Shown here one piece after another: positions 5,512 through 13,325 of a DNA stretch of 21,191 nucleotides (positions within the stretch are counted from its first letter, which is position 1; every line of letters begins with the position of its first letter). A program made the translations under genes and the position numbers. The stretch is from positions 1,281 to 22,471 of IMG/VR virus record IMGVR_UViG_3300030101_001912, one strand, 5' to 3'. The stretch comes from a virus. Under the pieces are notes generated by a model that saw only the letters and a list, made by a program, of their open reading frames with translations, did no database searches and was not told the DNA's origin.

Positions 5512-6162
5512 ATGGCTTTACAAAGTGTAGGAATAGGAAGCAGCGCAAACGATGGAAATGGTGACACCCTTCGCGCAGGCGCAACTAAGATAAATGCAAA
5601 TTTTACAGAAATATATGCAGCACTTGGAAATGGATCAACTCTTACTGATCTTATAGATTCTAACGGCATTATAGATGTAAGCTCTGGCGCAAACAAAATA
5701 GTTTTTTACTACGCTGCTTTAAGTGATTTACCTAGTGCTTCGACATATCATGGAGCGGTTGCACACGTTCATGCAACTGGAGGATTATATTTTGCGCACG
5801 GTGGAGCGTGGATTCGAGTAAATGATGAAACAACTGGCCCTGTTACTAAATATACAACAGGTACGAGCGGTTCATCGGCTTATACTTTTACTGGCCCTGG
5901 TGCCACTGCGGGGAATAATCCAAACTTTACTTTCTATAAAGGTCACACTTATCTAATCGACAATACGGCTAACGTAGGTAGTCATCCTTTACAAATTAGG
6001 ACATCCAATGGGGGGTCCGCATTTACCACAGGAGTCACAGAAAACTACAACTCAACCACAGGATTGACACAGTTTATCGTTCCTCATGAACCAAGTGATA
6101 CATCCTTAGTCTATCAATGTACTAATCATAGTGCTATGGTAGGAAACATAACAATAGTGTGA
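5512..6162 (+). CDS. Fibre-like protein with C-terminal cupredoxin-like domain
   Basis: The 216-aa product has three parts. Residues 1-45 read 'GIGSSANDGNGDTLRAGATKINANFTEIYAALG', the attachment segment common in marine phage tail and fibre proteins. Residues 65-105 contain 'LSDLPSASTYHGAVAHVHATGGLYFAHGGAWIRV', a short beta module also seen in fibres. Residues 121-216 look like a cupredoxin (plastocyanin-type) fold: 'NFTFYKGHTYLIDNTANVGSHPLQI', a loop, then 'FIVPHEPSDTSLVYQCTNHSAMVGNITIV'. The residues at the copper-ligand positions are H158, C203, H206 and M209. The spacing from the first His to Cys (45) is close to that of plastocyanin (47). The domain could bind copper or serve only as a stable fold for receptor contact. 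It lies between the two connector genes, so it is probably a tail-surface component. The fold assignment is by eye. Confidence 0.78.
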   Translation: MALQSVGIGSSANDGNGDTLRAGATKINANFTEIYAALGNGSTLTDLIDSNGIIDVSSGANKIVFYYAALSDLPSASTYHGAVAHVHATGGLYFAHGGAWIRVNDETTGPVTKYTTGTSGSSAYTFTGPGATAGNNPNFTFYKGHTYLIDNTANVGSHPLQIRTSNGGSAFTTGVTENYNSTTGLTQFIVPHEPSDTSLVYQCTNHSAMVGNITIV

Positions 6163-6166
6163 TGAC

Positions 6167-6823
6167 ATGAGTTTTACATACGGACAATTAAAACAAGCTT
6201 TACAAGACTATACGGAAAATACGGAAACAAGTTTCGTAAACAGCTTACCTATATTTATTCGTTTGGCTGAAGAACGCATACTTAAAAATGTACAACTAAG
6301 TTTATTTCGTAAAAATGTTTTGGCAAACACAACGGCATCAAATAAATATTTAGCTTGTCCTTCTGACTTTTTAGCCCCGTTCTCTTTAAGTCTAGCCGGA
6401 ACAAACGGAGATAAGTTTTTCATAGAGTTTAAAGACCCAAGTTTTTTACAAACGTATACGCCTGATGAAACTACAACGGGAGAGCCTCGATACTATTCTC
6501 AGTTTGACGTTGACAATTTTTTATTAGCTCCAACGCCTGACATTGCATATACAGCAGAGCTCCATTACTTTTATAGGCCTTTAAGTATTACTGACTCAAC
6601 CCTTACAGATAGCAGTACAACATGGCTTAGTGAAAATGCGGAGTTATCATTGCTTTACGGGTCGTTAATTGAAGCGTATATTTATATGAAAGGTGAACCA
6701 GATATTATGGGCGTATATAATCAACGTTTTCAAGAATCTTTAATGGGAATTAAAATGCTTGGTGAAGCCAAAGAAACAACCGATGAATATAGAACTGGAA
6801 AAGTAATCAGGACAAAACGATAA
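6167..6823 (+). CDS. Phage adaptor / T7 gp11-like tail connector protein
   Basis: The 218-aa product starts 'SFTYGQLKQALQDYTENTETSFVNSLPIFIRLAEERILKNVQL' (2-44). This helical segment matches the N-terminus of phage adaptor proteins (T7 gp11-like tubular protein A and related ring proteins). A beta part follows with 'YLACPSDFLAPFSLSL' (63-78), typical 'P-[SD]-DFL' spacing for this family, and 'GEPRYYSQFDVDNFLLAPTPD'. The C-terminal helices read 'ENAELSLLYGSLIEAYIYMKGEPDIMGVYNQRFQESL'. The protein would form a ring between portal and tail tip. It is the second adaptor-type gene in the window. Its stop overlaps the next start (TAATG), so the two are probably coupled. Confidence 0.8.
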   Translation: MSFTYGQLKQALQDYTENTETSFVNSLPIFIRLAEERILKNVQLSLFRKNVLANTTASNKYLACPSDFLAPFSLSLAGTNGDKFFIEFKDPSFLQTYTPDETTTGEPRYYSQFDVDNFLLAPTPDIAYTAELHYFYRPLSITDSTLTDSSTTWLSENAELSLLYGSLIEAYIYMKGEPDIMGVYNQRFQESLMGIKMLGEAKETTDEYRTGKVIRTKR

Positions 6824-7119
6824 TGTTCAAAATAGATATAAGTGTGCCACGATATGACAGTGTAGTAGGCGTTAATACTACAGAAAATCGTGGATTTACC
6901 CCAGATGAACTTGCGGAACAATGTGTCCAAAAGATCATATCGGTCTCCGATAATACGCATCCCGGCGTAAGAGACCAAGCCCGTGCTTTTTCCAAGCACA
7001 TTGAGACGCTTGTTGCTAATTATATGCGACAGGCTATTCGTAGTGACCGAACAACTGTGTGTAATGCGCTTGTTGATGCTGGTCATCCCCAACTGGCTGA
7101 ACTTATAAGGAGACTTTAA
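6823..7119 (+). CDS. Conserved small helical phage protein (98 aa)
   Basis: The start overlaps the end of the adaptor gene. The 98-aa product has a short beta start ('MFKIDISVPRYDSVVGVNTTENRGF'), then helices: 'TPDELAEQCVQKIISVSDNTHPGVRDQARAFSKHIETLVANYMRQAIRSDRTTVCNALVDAGHPQLAELIRRL'. It has no membrane segment. I recall the same protein next to adaptor genes in other marine phages, without a known function. The helical bundle and position suggest a partner of the connector ring or a small assembly factor. It has two cysteines, not in a zinc-like arrangement. Confidence 0.75.
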   Translation: MFKIDISVPRYDSVVGVNTTENRGFTPDELAEQCVQKIISVSDNTHPGVRDQARAFSKHIETLVANYMRQAIRSDRTTVCNALVDAGHPQLAELIRRL

Positions 7120-7120
7120 T

Positions 7121-7570
7121 ATGGCCTTTTCTGGAAACTTTATGTGTACTTCTTTCAAGAAAGAGCTTCTTGAGGGTGGTCACGATTTTAAAAACAGCGG
7201 TGGAGATACTTTCAAAATCGCATTATATGACAACAGTGCTTCATTTAATGCGGCAACCACAGCTTACACAACTTCAAACGAAGTAAGTAACTCTGGTTCT
7301 TATTCCGCAGGTGGTGGCACATTAACCCGTGTTGATCCAACTACTTCAGGTACAACTGCTCTTACAGACTTTGCAGACATTACGTTTACTTCTGCAACTA
7401 TTACAGCGCGTGGTGCATTGATCTATAATACCACTGAAGGTGGCGGATCAGGTACGGCTAACAGTGTAGTTGTTTTGGACTTTGGTGGTGATAAAACATC
7501 TACGGCGGGTGACTTTCAAATTGCTTTTCCAACAGCGGATGCTTCAAACGCAATTATAAGAATCGCCTAA
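7121..7570 (+). CDS. Small beta-rich tail/virion protein (149 aa)
   Basis: The start ATG follows the previous stop by one base, with AAGGAG inside the end of the upstream gene. The 149-aa product begins 'MAFSGNFMCTSFKKELLEGGHDF', then 'DTFKIALYDNSASFNAATTAYTTSNEV'. The rest is Thr/Ser/Gly/Ala-rich beta sequence ending 'GDFQIAFPTADASNAIIRIA'. I recall this N-terminal pattern from a widespread minor tail protein family in marine phages. There is no catalytic motif. It directly precedes the fibre block and may link fibre proteins to the tail. Ser/Thr-rich composition and the lack of long helices fit a virion surface location. Confidence 0.75.
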   Translation: MAFSGNFMCTSFKKELLEGGHDFKNSGGDTFKIALYDNSASFNAATTAYTTSNEVSNSGSYSAGGGTLTRVDPTTSGTTALTDFADITFTSATITARGALIYNTTEGGGSGTANSVVVLDFGGDKTSTAGDFQIAFPTADASNAIIRIA

Positions 7571-7596
7571 ACGGTACTAGATAGGAGATTGTTGCG

Positions 7597-9516
7597 ATGG
7601 CACTTGTTGTTAAAGATCGAGTAAAAGAGACTACGTCAACCACAGGGACAGGTACTCTAACATTAGGCGGAGCCGTAACAGGATTCCAAACCTTTACCTC
7701 TGTTCTTTCTAATAGCGATACAACTTACTATGCTATATTTGAAAGTAGTACAGGGCAATTTGAGGTTGGGCTTGGTACGTTTACTTCTTCTGGAACAACG
7801 CTTGCCAGAACAACTATCCTTGAAAGTTCTAATTCAGGAAATGCTATAAACTTAACGGCAGGTGCTGCGGATGTGTTCATTACGCAACCTGCCGAAAAAG
7901 CTGTATACCTTGATGCGAGTGGACACATAGCCACCGCAGATGGGCGTAATGTGACTAACGTAGCTGCGTCTACTGCAACAACAGCAGGGACAGTCACAAC
8001 TGCTGCACAACCTAACATCACAAGCCTTGGTACACTGACAACACTCACGGTTGATGAATTGACCATTAATGCTGATACTATTACAGCAACAGATGATTTC
8101 GTAATAGATGCTGCTGCTGATATTAAGCTTGATGCAAACGGTGGTTTCATAAACTTTTTTGATGATGGCACTCCAATTCTGTCTTTTGCAAATAGTAGTA
8201 CAGATGCTGTAATCCAAAGCAGAGCCAGTGATAGAGATATGATCTTTAAAGGTAATGATGGGGGTTCTACAATAACTGCCCTTACCCTAGACATGTCAGA
8301 TGGTGGTACTGCAATATTTAACCATGACGTAAAAATGGGTGATCTCCAATATTTATTAATGGGTGATGGCAACGATCTTGAATTAGTAGGAGATGGAACA
8401 AACGGAAAAATTGCAGCAGCAAATGGTAATCTTTTACTAGACGTTTCAGGAGAAATTCATTTAGATGCTGATAGTGGTATTATCCGTATAAGAGATGCAG
8501 GTGGCGACATTGGCATGTTGCGAAATGAAAGCAACGATTTTACAGTTCGTTCTATGGTTGGAGATGCCGATTTATTATTTAAAGGTAACGATGGTGGTTC
8601 TGTAATAACAGCCCTTACACTTGATATGTCAGATGCAGGTAAAGCTTCTTTTAACAATGGCATAAGCACATCAGGTGATGTGCAAACAAGTGGCAACAGT
8701 CATACACCATACGTTCAACTTACAAACAGTGGCAGGGTAGCAGGGAACCCAGGATATTCTTTCAACAATGATTTAAACACTGGTATGTATCAACCTAGTG
8801 GAGAGGCAGATACTATTGCATTTTCTACTAATGGCACAAACAGATTAAAAATAACCAACAGTTCCTCTGATTTTCAAAACCAAGACCTCACTGGTATAAA
8901 TGATATATATCTTGCGTCTGAAATTTACCACACTGGTGACACAGATACAAAGATGGGTTTTGGCACAAATAATGTGACCTTTACGGTGGGTGGCACTTCT
9001 ATTCTTTCTGTTAATAGCTCTCATATTGATATAAGCGGTAACATAAACGCAGTTGATGATATTTTTCTTCATAGTGCAATTTACCATGCCGGTGACACTG
9101 ACACACTAGTTTCATTTGGCACTGATAGTATTTCACTGAGGACAGGTGGTTCAAGTCGAGTTACTGTAAATAATACCAGTGTATATATAGAAGATAGCTC
9201 ATTAGCTGAAGATTATGATGCGTTATCGGGAACAACTCCAACATGTAACGTAAACAGTGCTGGTGGATTTAGTCTTACAACGAGTGGTAACACTACATTT
9301 ACTTTTAGCGGTGGGTCTAGTGGCTACGCACAAGGTTTTGTTTTACAGGTAACAGCAGGTGGAAGCCACACACTTACATGGCCTAATTCAGTAGACTGGG
9401 CAGGCGGCAGTGCGCCAGATGCCCCTGCGTCAGGAGAGAGCAATCTGTATGTATTCTACACAAGAGACGGGGGCAGTAATTGGGTAGGCATATTGTCTGC
9501 GGCTGCCTACGGATAA
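7597..9516 (+). CDS. Tail fibre protein 1, repeat-built (639 aa)
   Basis: The start has AGGAG at 7582-7586. Residues 5-110 form a typical fibre attachment region: 'VKETTSTTGTGTLTLGGAVTGFQTF', 'ESSTGQFEVGLGTFTSSGTTLARTTILESSN', 'QPAEKAVYLDASGH'. The shaft has two repeat types. One is a 111-residue repeat with 'FKGNDGGS.ITALTLDMSD' at residue 217 and again at 328. The other is a 52-residue repeat with 'DI[YF]L.S.IYH.GDTDT' at 436 and 488. The C-terminal domain (about 540-639) carries 'HTLTWPNSVDWAGGSAPDAPAS' and 'WVGILSAAAYG' and is related to the end of the fibre at 10366. The protein probably trimerises and binds the host surface. No chaperone cleavage motif or enzyme motif is visible. Confidence 0.85.
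   Translation: MALVVKDRVKETTSTTGTGTLTLGGAVTGFQTFTSVLSNSDTTYYAIFESSTGQFEVGLGTFTSSGTTLARTTILESSNSGNAINLTAGAADVFITQPAEKAVYLDASGHIATADGRNVTNVAASTATTAGTVTTAAQPNITSLGTLTTLTVDELTINADTITATDDFVIDAAADIKLDANGGFINFFDDGTPILSFANSSTDAVIQSRASDRDMIFKGNDGGSTITALTLDMSDGGTAIFNHDVKMGDLQYLLMGDGNDLELVGDGTNGKIAAANGNLLLDVSGEIHLDADSGIIRIRDAGGDIGMLRNESNDFTVRSMVGDADLLFKGNDGGSVITALTLDMSDAGKASFNNGISTSGDVQTSGNSHTPYVQLTNSGRVAGNPGYSFNNDLNTGMYQPSGEADTIAFSTNGTNRLKITNSSSDFQNQDLTGINDIYLASEIYHTGDTDTKMGFGTNNVTFTVGGTSILSVNSSHIDISGNINAVDDIFLHSAIYHAGDTDTLVSFGTDSISLRTGGSSRVTVNNTSVYIEDSSLAEDYDALSGTTPTCNVNSAGGFSLTTSGNTTFTFSGGSSGYAQGFVLQVTAGGSHTLTWPNSVDWAGGSAPDAPASGESNLYVFYTRDGGSNWVGILSAAAYG
8158..8642 (+). repeat. 333-bp coding repeat in fibre 1 shaft (two copies, approximate limits)
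   Basis: The segment reading TTTAAAGGTAA.GATGG.GGTTCT begins at 8245 and again at 8578, exactly 333 bases (111 codons) apart. The preceding '[DG][EI]..LDA..G.I' segment is repeated at the same distance. Protein similarity is clearer than DNA similarity, so the duplication is not recent. Confidence 0.75.
8902..9170 (+). repeat. 156-bp coding repeat in fibre 1 (two copies, approximate limits)
   Basis: GATAT.T.TCTT..... starts at 8902 and 9058, which is 156 bases or 52 codons apart. Both copies encode DI[YF]L.S.IYH.GDTDT, then FGT and GG.S..TVN-like ends. This is a shaft or knob-proximal fibre repeat. Confidence 0.75.
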
Positions 9517-9526
9517 GGAATAGCTA

Positions 9527-10354
9527 ATGTTTGGCTTTACACCCTTTTCTGAAACTACCTACGGGGATAGCGGTGTTGTAGACATCTCTCCCCCGATAAC
9601 GGGTCTAGTGGGTGCAAGTGGTGTAGGGTCGGTCACTGTTACAGGTGAAGCAAACTTTTCCGTTACGGGTGTTGCAGGTACAGGTCAGGTAGGCACCGCT
9701 GTTGCCACCCCTAGAATTGTTGTTTCTCCAACTGGCGTTGAAGGACAGGGTTTTGTAGGCACTATGTCCTCTGGTGGTAACGCTTTTGTTCAACCAACAG
9801 GTGTAGCTGGTATAGGTGAAGTAGGATCGGCCTCTCATGTATCTAATGTTACAGTCATTCCAACTGGAGTATCTGGCACAGGACAAATAGGATCTCCGAC
9901 ACCCGCTGCTGGAGCAGTGGTATCCCCAACGGGCGTGTCTGGTACGGGCGGTGTAGGATCAGTTACAGTAACTCCACGTATCGTTGTGACTCCTACGGGT
10001 GTAGCTGCCACAGGTGGAATAGGAAGTCCAACAATCACAGGAACAGCAAATGTACCGCCGACAGGTTTAGCTGCTACGGGTGGTGTAGGATCAGTGACAA
10101 TTGCTGCGGATGCAAACGTATCAGTGACGGGGGTTGGTGGAACAGGACAAGTTGGATCAGTTGTGGCAACTGGTGGGGCTACGACAATACCGACTGGTCT
10201 TCAAGCTACGGGTGGTGTAGGTAGTGTAACTATTACTGGCGGAGCGGTTGTCTCGCCAACGGGAGTTTCGGCAACTGGTGAGGTGACATCGCCATTAATT
10301 TGGGGTAGAATAGTCCCTGAACCGGGGACAACGTGGACAGAAATCGCAGCATAA
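9527..10354 (+). CDS. Fibre-like protein of eleven 22-residue repeats (275 aa)
   Basis: A short N-terminus ('MFGFTPFSETTYGDSGVVDISPP') precedes eleven perfect-length 22-residue repeats (residues 24-265). The consensus is [PV]TG[VL].[GA]TG.[VI]GS followed by ten variable residues, often ending in a V-V/S-type strand. The tail is 'PGTTWTEIAA' after 'WGRIVPE', an ending I recall from other marine phage structural proteins. Regular Gly and small hydrophobic residues with no charge suggest a beta-solenoid or bead-like fibre. It lies between two larger fibres with only 10-11-base gaps, so it is probably a tail surface protein. No family name is certain. The repeat unit also appears in the protein at 5047. 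Confidence 0.8.
   Translation: MFGFTPFSETTYGDSGVVDISPPITGLVGASGVGSVTVTGEANFSVTGVAGTGQVGTAVATPRIVVSPTGVEGQGFVGTMSSGGNAFVQPTGVAGIGEVGSASHVSNVTVIPTGVSGTGQIGSPTPAAGAVVSPTGVSGTGGVGSVTVTPRIVVTPTGVAATGGIGSPTITGTANVPPTGLAATGGVGSVTIAADANVSVTGVGGTGQVGSVVATGGATTIPTGLQATGGVGSVTITGGAVVSPTGVSATGEVTSPLIWGRIVPEPGTTWTEIAA
9596..10321 (+). repeat. 66-bp tandem coding repeat, eleven units
   Basis: The period is exactly 22 codons across the whole stretch. Every unit is centred on a TG[VL]..TG..GS-type core. DNA identity between units is only moderate (for example GGTGTAGGATC(A/G) recurs), while the protein core is conserved, so the array is old but under length constraint. The variable ten residues between cores differ in nearly every unit. 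Confidence 0.88.
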
Positions 10355-10365
10355 AGGTGATATAG

Positions 10366-11337
10366 ATGCCAAGTACATACACAACAAACGGAGGTATCGA
10401 GAAAGTCGCAACAGGCGAACAGTCTGGAACATGGGGCGATACCACTAATTTAAACTTTGATATTATAGATAGAATTACAAATGGTGTAGGGACAATTAAT
10501 CTGTCTAGCTCTGGTGCGGCGCATACACTAACTACAACTGACGGAACATTGTCAGACGGTATGTATAGGGTTCTTGTATTAAGCAGTGCATCACAAGCTT
10601 GCACAATTACAATAGCACCAAATGATGCTCAAAAATTATATTTTGTAAAAAATTCTTCGGGTCATAATTGTGTCTTTTCTCAAGGTTCAGGTGCAAATGT
10701 AACTATAAACAACGGTGATACAGGGGTTATATTTTGTGATGGTGCGGGATCAGGTGCCGCAGTTACAGCCGTAGCAGAGGATCTATCTAATCTACTAACT
10801 TCAACTAACAACCTGTCTGATTTAGCTAGTGCTGCAACGGCTTTAACTAATTTAGGGATAACTTCTACAGCAGCAGAACTAAACATACTTGACGGTGTTA
10901 CAGCTACGACAGCAGAACTAAACATTTTAGATGGTGTAACTTCTACAACGGCAGAACTAAATTATAACGACATCACGACGCTTGGCACATCACAAGCAAG
11001 CAAAGTTGTCACTGCTGATGCAAACGGTGATGTTAAGTTTTCCAATGCTATTGTAGAAACAGTATATGCCTTAACAGGTACAGCGTTAGACCCTAACAAT
11101 GGAACAACACAAACCAAAACGATAAGTTCTAACACAACATTTACTGATAGTCTATCGTCTGGCGAAAGTATGTCTCTTCATTTAACAAGCGCGTCATCTT
11201 ACACAATCACATGGCCTACGATCTATTGGGTTTCTCGCACAGGAAACATTGCGCCAACACTTACTGCGTCAGACACCGTAGTTTTATTTAAAATTAGCTC
11301 AACGCTTTATGGCGTTTGGATTGGGAGTTCAGCTTAA
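10366..11337 (+). CDS. Tail fibre protein 2 with AELNILDGVT repeats (323 aa)
   Basis: The start ATG has AAAGGTGAT 5-13 bases upstream. Residues 10-47 ('GIEKVATGEQSGTWGDTTNLNFDIIDRITNGVGTINL') are a conserved N-terminal attachment module of many cyanophage and pelagic phage fibres. A beta module 'GMYRVLVLSSASQACTITIAPNDAQKLYFVKNSSG' follows. Residues 166-203 carry two and a half copies of a 13-residue repeat (TST.AELNILDGV). The C-terminal domain (about 230-323) ends 'YTITWPTIYWVSRTGNIAPTLTASDTVVLFKISSTLYGVWIGSSA', similar in plan to the end of the fibre at 7597. It probably acts in host recognition on the virion surface. Its stop overlaps the next gene (TAATG). Confidence 0.85.
   Translation: MPSTYTTNGGIEKVATGEQSGTWGDTTNLNFDIIDRITNGVGTINLSSSGAAHTLTTTDGTLSDGMYRVLVLSSASQACTITIAPNDAQKLYFVKNSSGHNCVFSQGSGANVTINNGDTGVIFCDGAGSGAAVTAVAEDLSNLLTSTNNLSDLASAATALTNLGITSTAAELNILDGVTATTAELNILDGVTSTTAELNYNDITTLGTSQASKVVTADANGDVKFSNAIVETVYALTGTALDPNNGTTQTKTISSNTTFTDSLSSGESMSLHLTSASSYTITWPTIYWVSRTGNIAPTLTASDTVVLFKISSTLYGVWIGSSA
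10861..10974 (+). repeat. 39-bp coding repeat (AELNILDGVT), 2.5 copies
   Basis: Three adjacent units encode TSTAAELNILDGV, TATTAELNILDGV and TSTTAELNYNDI. This unit is common in fibre shafts of marine phages, from memory, and varies in copy number. Confidence 0.85.
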
Positions 11338-13298
11338 TGTCAGTGTTTAAAAAATTAGCGGCTGCACCTGCGGCAGGTGAGGGCGTAAATGTAGAAAGTA
11401 TATTTAGCAGTACGCTATATAGAGCCACAGATAACGGAAATGCAACATTTGTTAATAGTGGCACTGACTTATCAACAAATGGGGGAATGATTTGGTTTAA
11501 GTGCCGTTCATCAGCTTTCAGTCATGCTTTGTGTGATACAGTAACAGGTATTCAAAATAACTTGGTGCCTAATGCTACTGACGCACTAGATACAAATGGC
11601 GATGGTTTGGGACGTAGGGTTTGTCAAAGTGTGCAGACAAACGGATTTACTTATGGAACAGGTCACACAGGCTCAAATGGCACAAGTGGTGGTAAGTATT
11701 GTGCTTGGAGTTTTGCCAAGCAATCAAATTTTTTTGATTGTTTAACCTATACGGGAGATGGCTCTACTGGCAGAGCAATTTCGCATTCACTAGGGTCGGC
11801 TCCGGGTATGGTAATGATTAAAAATCTAACTAGAGCATCCGACTGGCATATTTGGCATAGAGGTTTATCGGGAACTAATTACGGAGTTACACTTAATCAA
11901 ACTTATTCAGAGTTTACTAATGGTGGTATATTAACAGCAACACCGACAAGCACAACGGTAACTATTAAAAACCCAGGTTACGATGGGGCTGGTACAAATA
12001 ATAATGGCGATAGTTATGTTATGTATCTTTTTGCCCACAACAACAGTGACGGTGGCTTTGGCACGACAGGCGATCAGGACATTATAAAATGTGGAAATTT
12101 TACAACTAATGGGTCGGGTATTGCAGATGTTACTTTAGGCTTTGAGCCTCAATGGATTTTAGTCCGCAAAGTAAACGAAACAATGGACTGGGAAATGTTC
12201 GATATGATGAGGGGTTGGGTGCATAATACTCACCAAGATAATATGGATTATATGCTCAGAGCAAATTTAAGCAACACAGAGTATAATAGCTTTGACACTA
12301 GAGGCCATCCAACATCTACTGGTTTTCAGTATCAATATACAGGAAATGACACTTACATTTACATGGCAATTCGTCGGCCAATGGCAGCGGCAGAAACAGG
12401 TGCAGACGTATTTAAGGGTACCTATGGAAATGCAAGTGGTAATCAACCGCCGGGGTGGTCAACCCCAACAGGGTTTAGAGTTGACGCGGCTATTGACTTA
12501 AATGTGGGTGGTGGATCCACTGATGCTCCGACTTTTGGAGCTAGGCAAATACAAGGAAGATACACTGATAGGCTATATGAAACTAGTGGGCCACAGTTTT
12601 ACACTTGGTCAGGTCACAATTTTCAGTATCAAAATGGTTTTAGGGATAGTTCAAACGGCACTGGTGATTTAGGCTACTTCTGGCAGAGAAAGCCAACAGG
12701 TTTCGACACGTTTTGTTTTACTGGCACTGGGTCTAACATGACGCACACCCACAACTTAGGGGGTGAAGTTGGGATGGCGTGGTGGTTTACCGTTAGCACA
12801 ACAACTCATGTATATGTTTATGCAAGGCCACTTGGTGCAAATAAATATCTAAGATTAAATTTAAATTCTGCGTCAAGCACAGATACACTTCTTTGGCAAA
12901 ATACGCATCCAACCGATACAAATTTTTACACTGGCGGTGGTTATAATAACACCAATCAAGACCATATTATGCTCTTATTCGGAAATGCGTCTGGCATAAG
13001 TAAAGTTGGAACATTCACTGGAAACGGAACGAATCAAAACATCGATTGTGGCTTTTCAAACGGAATCCGCCTGTTGATGATCAAGAAAACTAATTCTACA
13101 GGCAATTGGTATTTCTGGGATGAGGCAAACTTAACTGCAAGCAACCAACCGTTTTGGTATATCCAATATGCGGCAGGTTTAATCCAAAACCAAGATACAA
13201 TTGATACCTACAGTGCAGGGTTCAATATAAAATTTAACACTTATCAATCCATCAACACCAATGGTGACACATATTTATTTTATGCAGTTGCGGCATAA
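11337..13298 (+). CDS. Tail fibre/receptor-binding protein 3 with fourfold module (653 aa)
   Basis: I chose ATG 11337, which overlaps the previous stop (TAATG), over an in-frame TTG at 11316. Residues 20-130 contain 'SSTLYRATDNGNATFVNSGTDLSTNGGMIWFKCRSSAFSHAL', a lectin-like beta module. At least four related modules of about 100 residues follow, near 131-235, 248-350, 453-553 and 554-653. Each starts with a [FKG]..[CG].[FY]TG.G-type strand, has a LG..P..[MI]..[IV][KR] strand and ends in a Y[MLI][AFY][FYI]A-type strand. I recall these as DUF7483-like modules of marine phage structural proteins. The protein is rich in Gly, Asn, Thr and aromatics, which fits glycan binding. It precedes the putative fibre chaperone. 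Confidence 0.82.
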   Translation: MSVFKKLAAAPAAGEGVNVESIFSSTLYRATDNGNATFVNSGTDLSTNGGMIWFKCRSSAFSHALCDTVTGIQNNLVPNATDALDTNGDGLGRRVCQSVQTNGFTYGTGHTGSNGTSGGKYCAWSFAKQSNFFDCLTYTGDGSTGRAISHSLGSAPGMVMIKNLTRASDWHIWHRGLSGTNYGVTLNQTYSEFTNGGILTATPTSTTVTIKNPGYDGAGTNNNGDSYVMYLFAHNNSDGGFGTTGDQDIIKCGNFTTNGSGIADVTLGFEPQWILVRKVNETMDWEMFDMMRGWVHNTHQDNMDYMLRANLSNTEYNSFDTRGHPTSTGFQYQYTGNDTYIYMAIRRPMAAAETGADVFKGTYGNASGNQPPGWSTPTGFRVDAAIDLNVGGGSTDAPTFGARQIQGRYTDRLYETSGPQFYTWSGHNFQYQNGFRDSSNGTGDLGYFWQRKPTGFDTFCFTGTGSNMTHTHNLGGEVGMAWWFTVSTTTHVYVYARPLGANKYLRLNLNSASSTDTLLWQNTHPTDTNFYTGGGYNNTNQDHIMLLFGNASGISKVGTFTGNGTNQNIDCGFSNGIRLLMIKKTNSTGNWYFWDEANLTASNQPFWYIQYAAGLIQNQDTIDTYSAGFNIKFNTYQSINTNGDTYLFYAVAA

Positions 13299-13325
13299 CT
13301 CAAGGTCAAAAAGGAGTAACAACTG

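Noticed and set aside
5211-5696. A 161-codon minus-strand open frame spanning two plus-strand genes.
   Set aside because: It crosses the junction of two supported genes on the opposite strand and has no recognisable domain.
7728-8372. A 214-codon open frame on the minus strand within the first fibre gene.
   Set aside because: The plus-strand frame is a clear fibre protein with conserved N-terminal modules. The antisense frame is Ser/Val/Ala-rich with no motif or ribosome binding site and arises from the Thr/Ala/Gly codon pattern.
11316-11336. A TTG start 21 bases upstream for the 653-aa fibre gene.
   Set aside because: ATG 11337 overlaps the previous stop in the TAATG form used by neighbouring genes, and the upstream residues lie inside the preceding gene.
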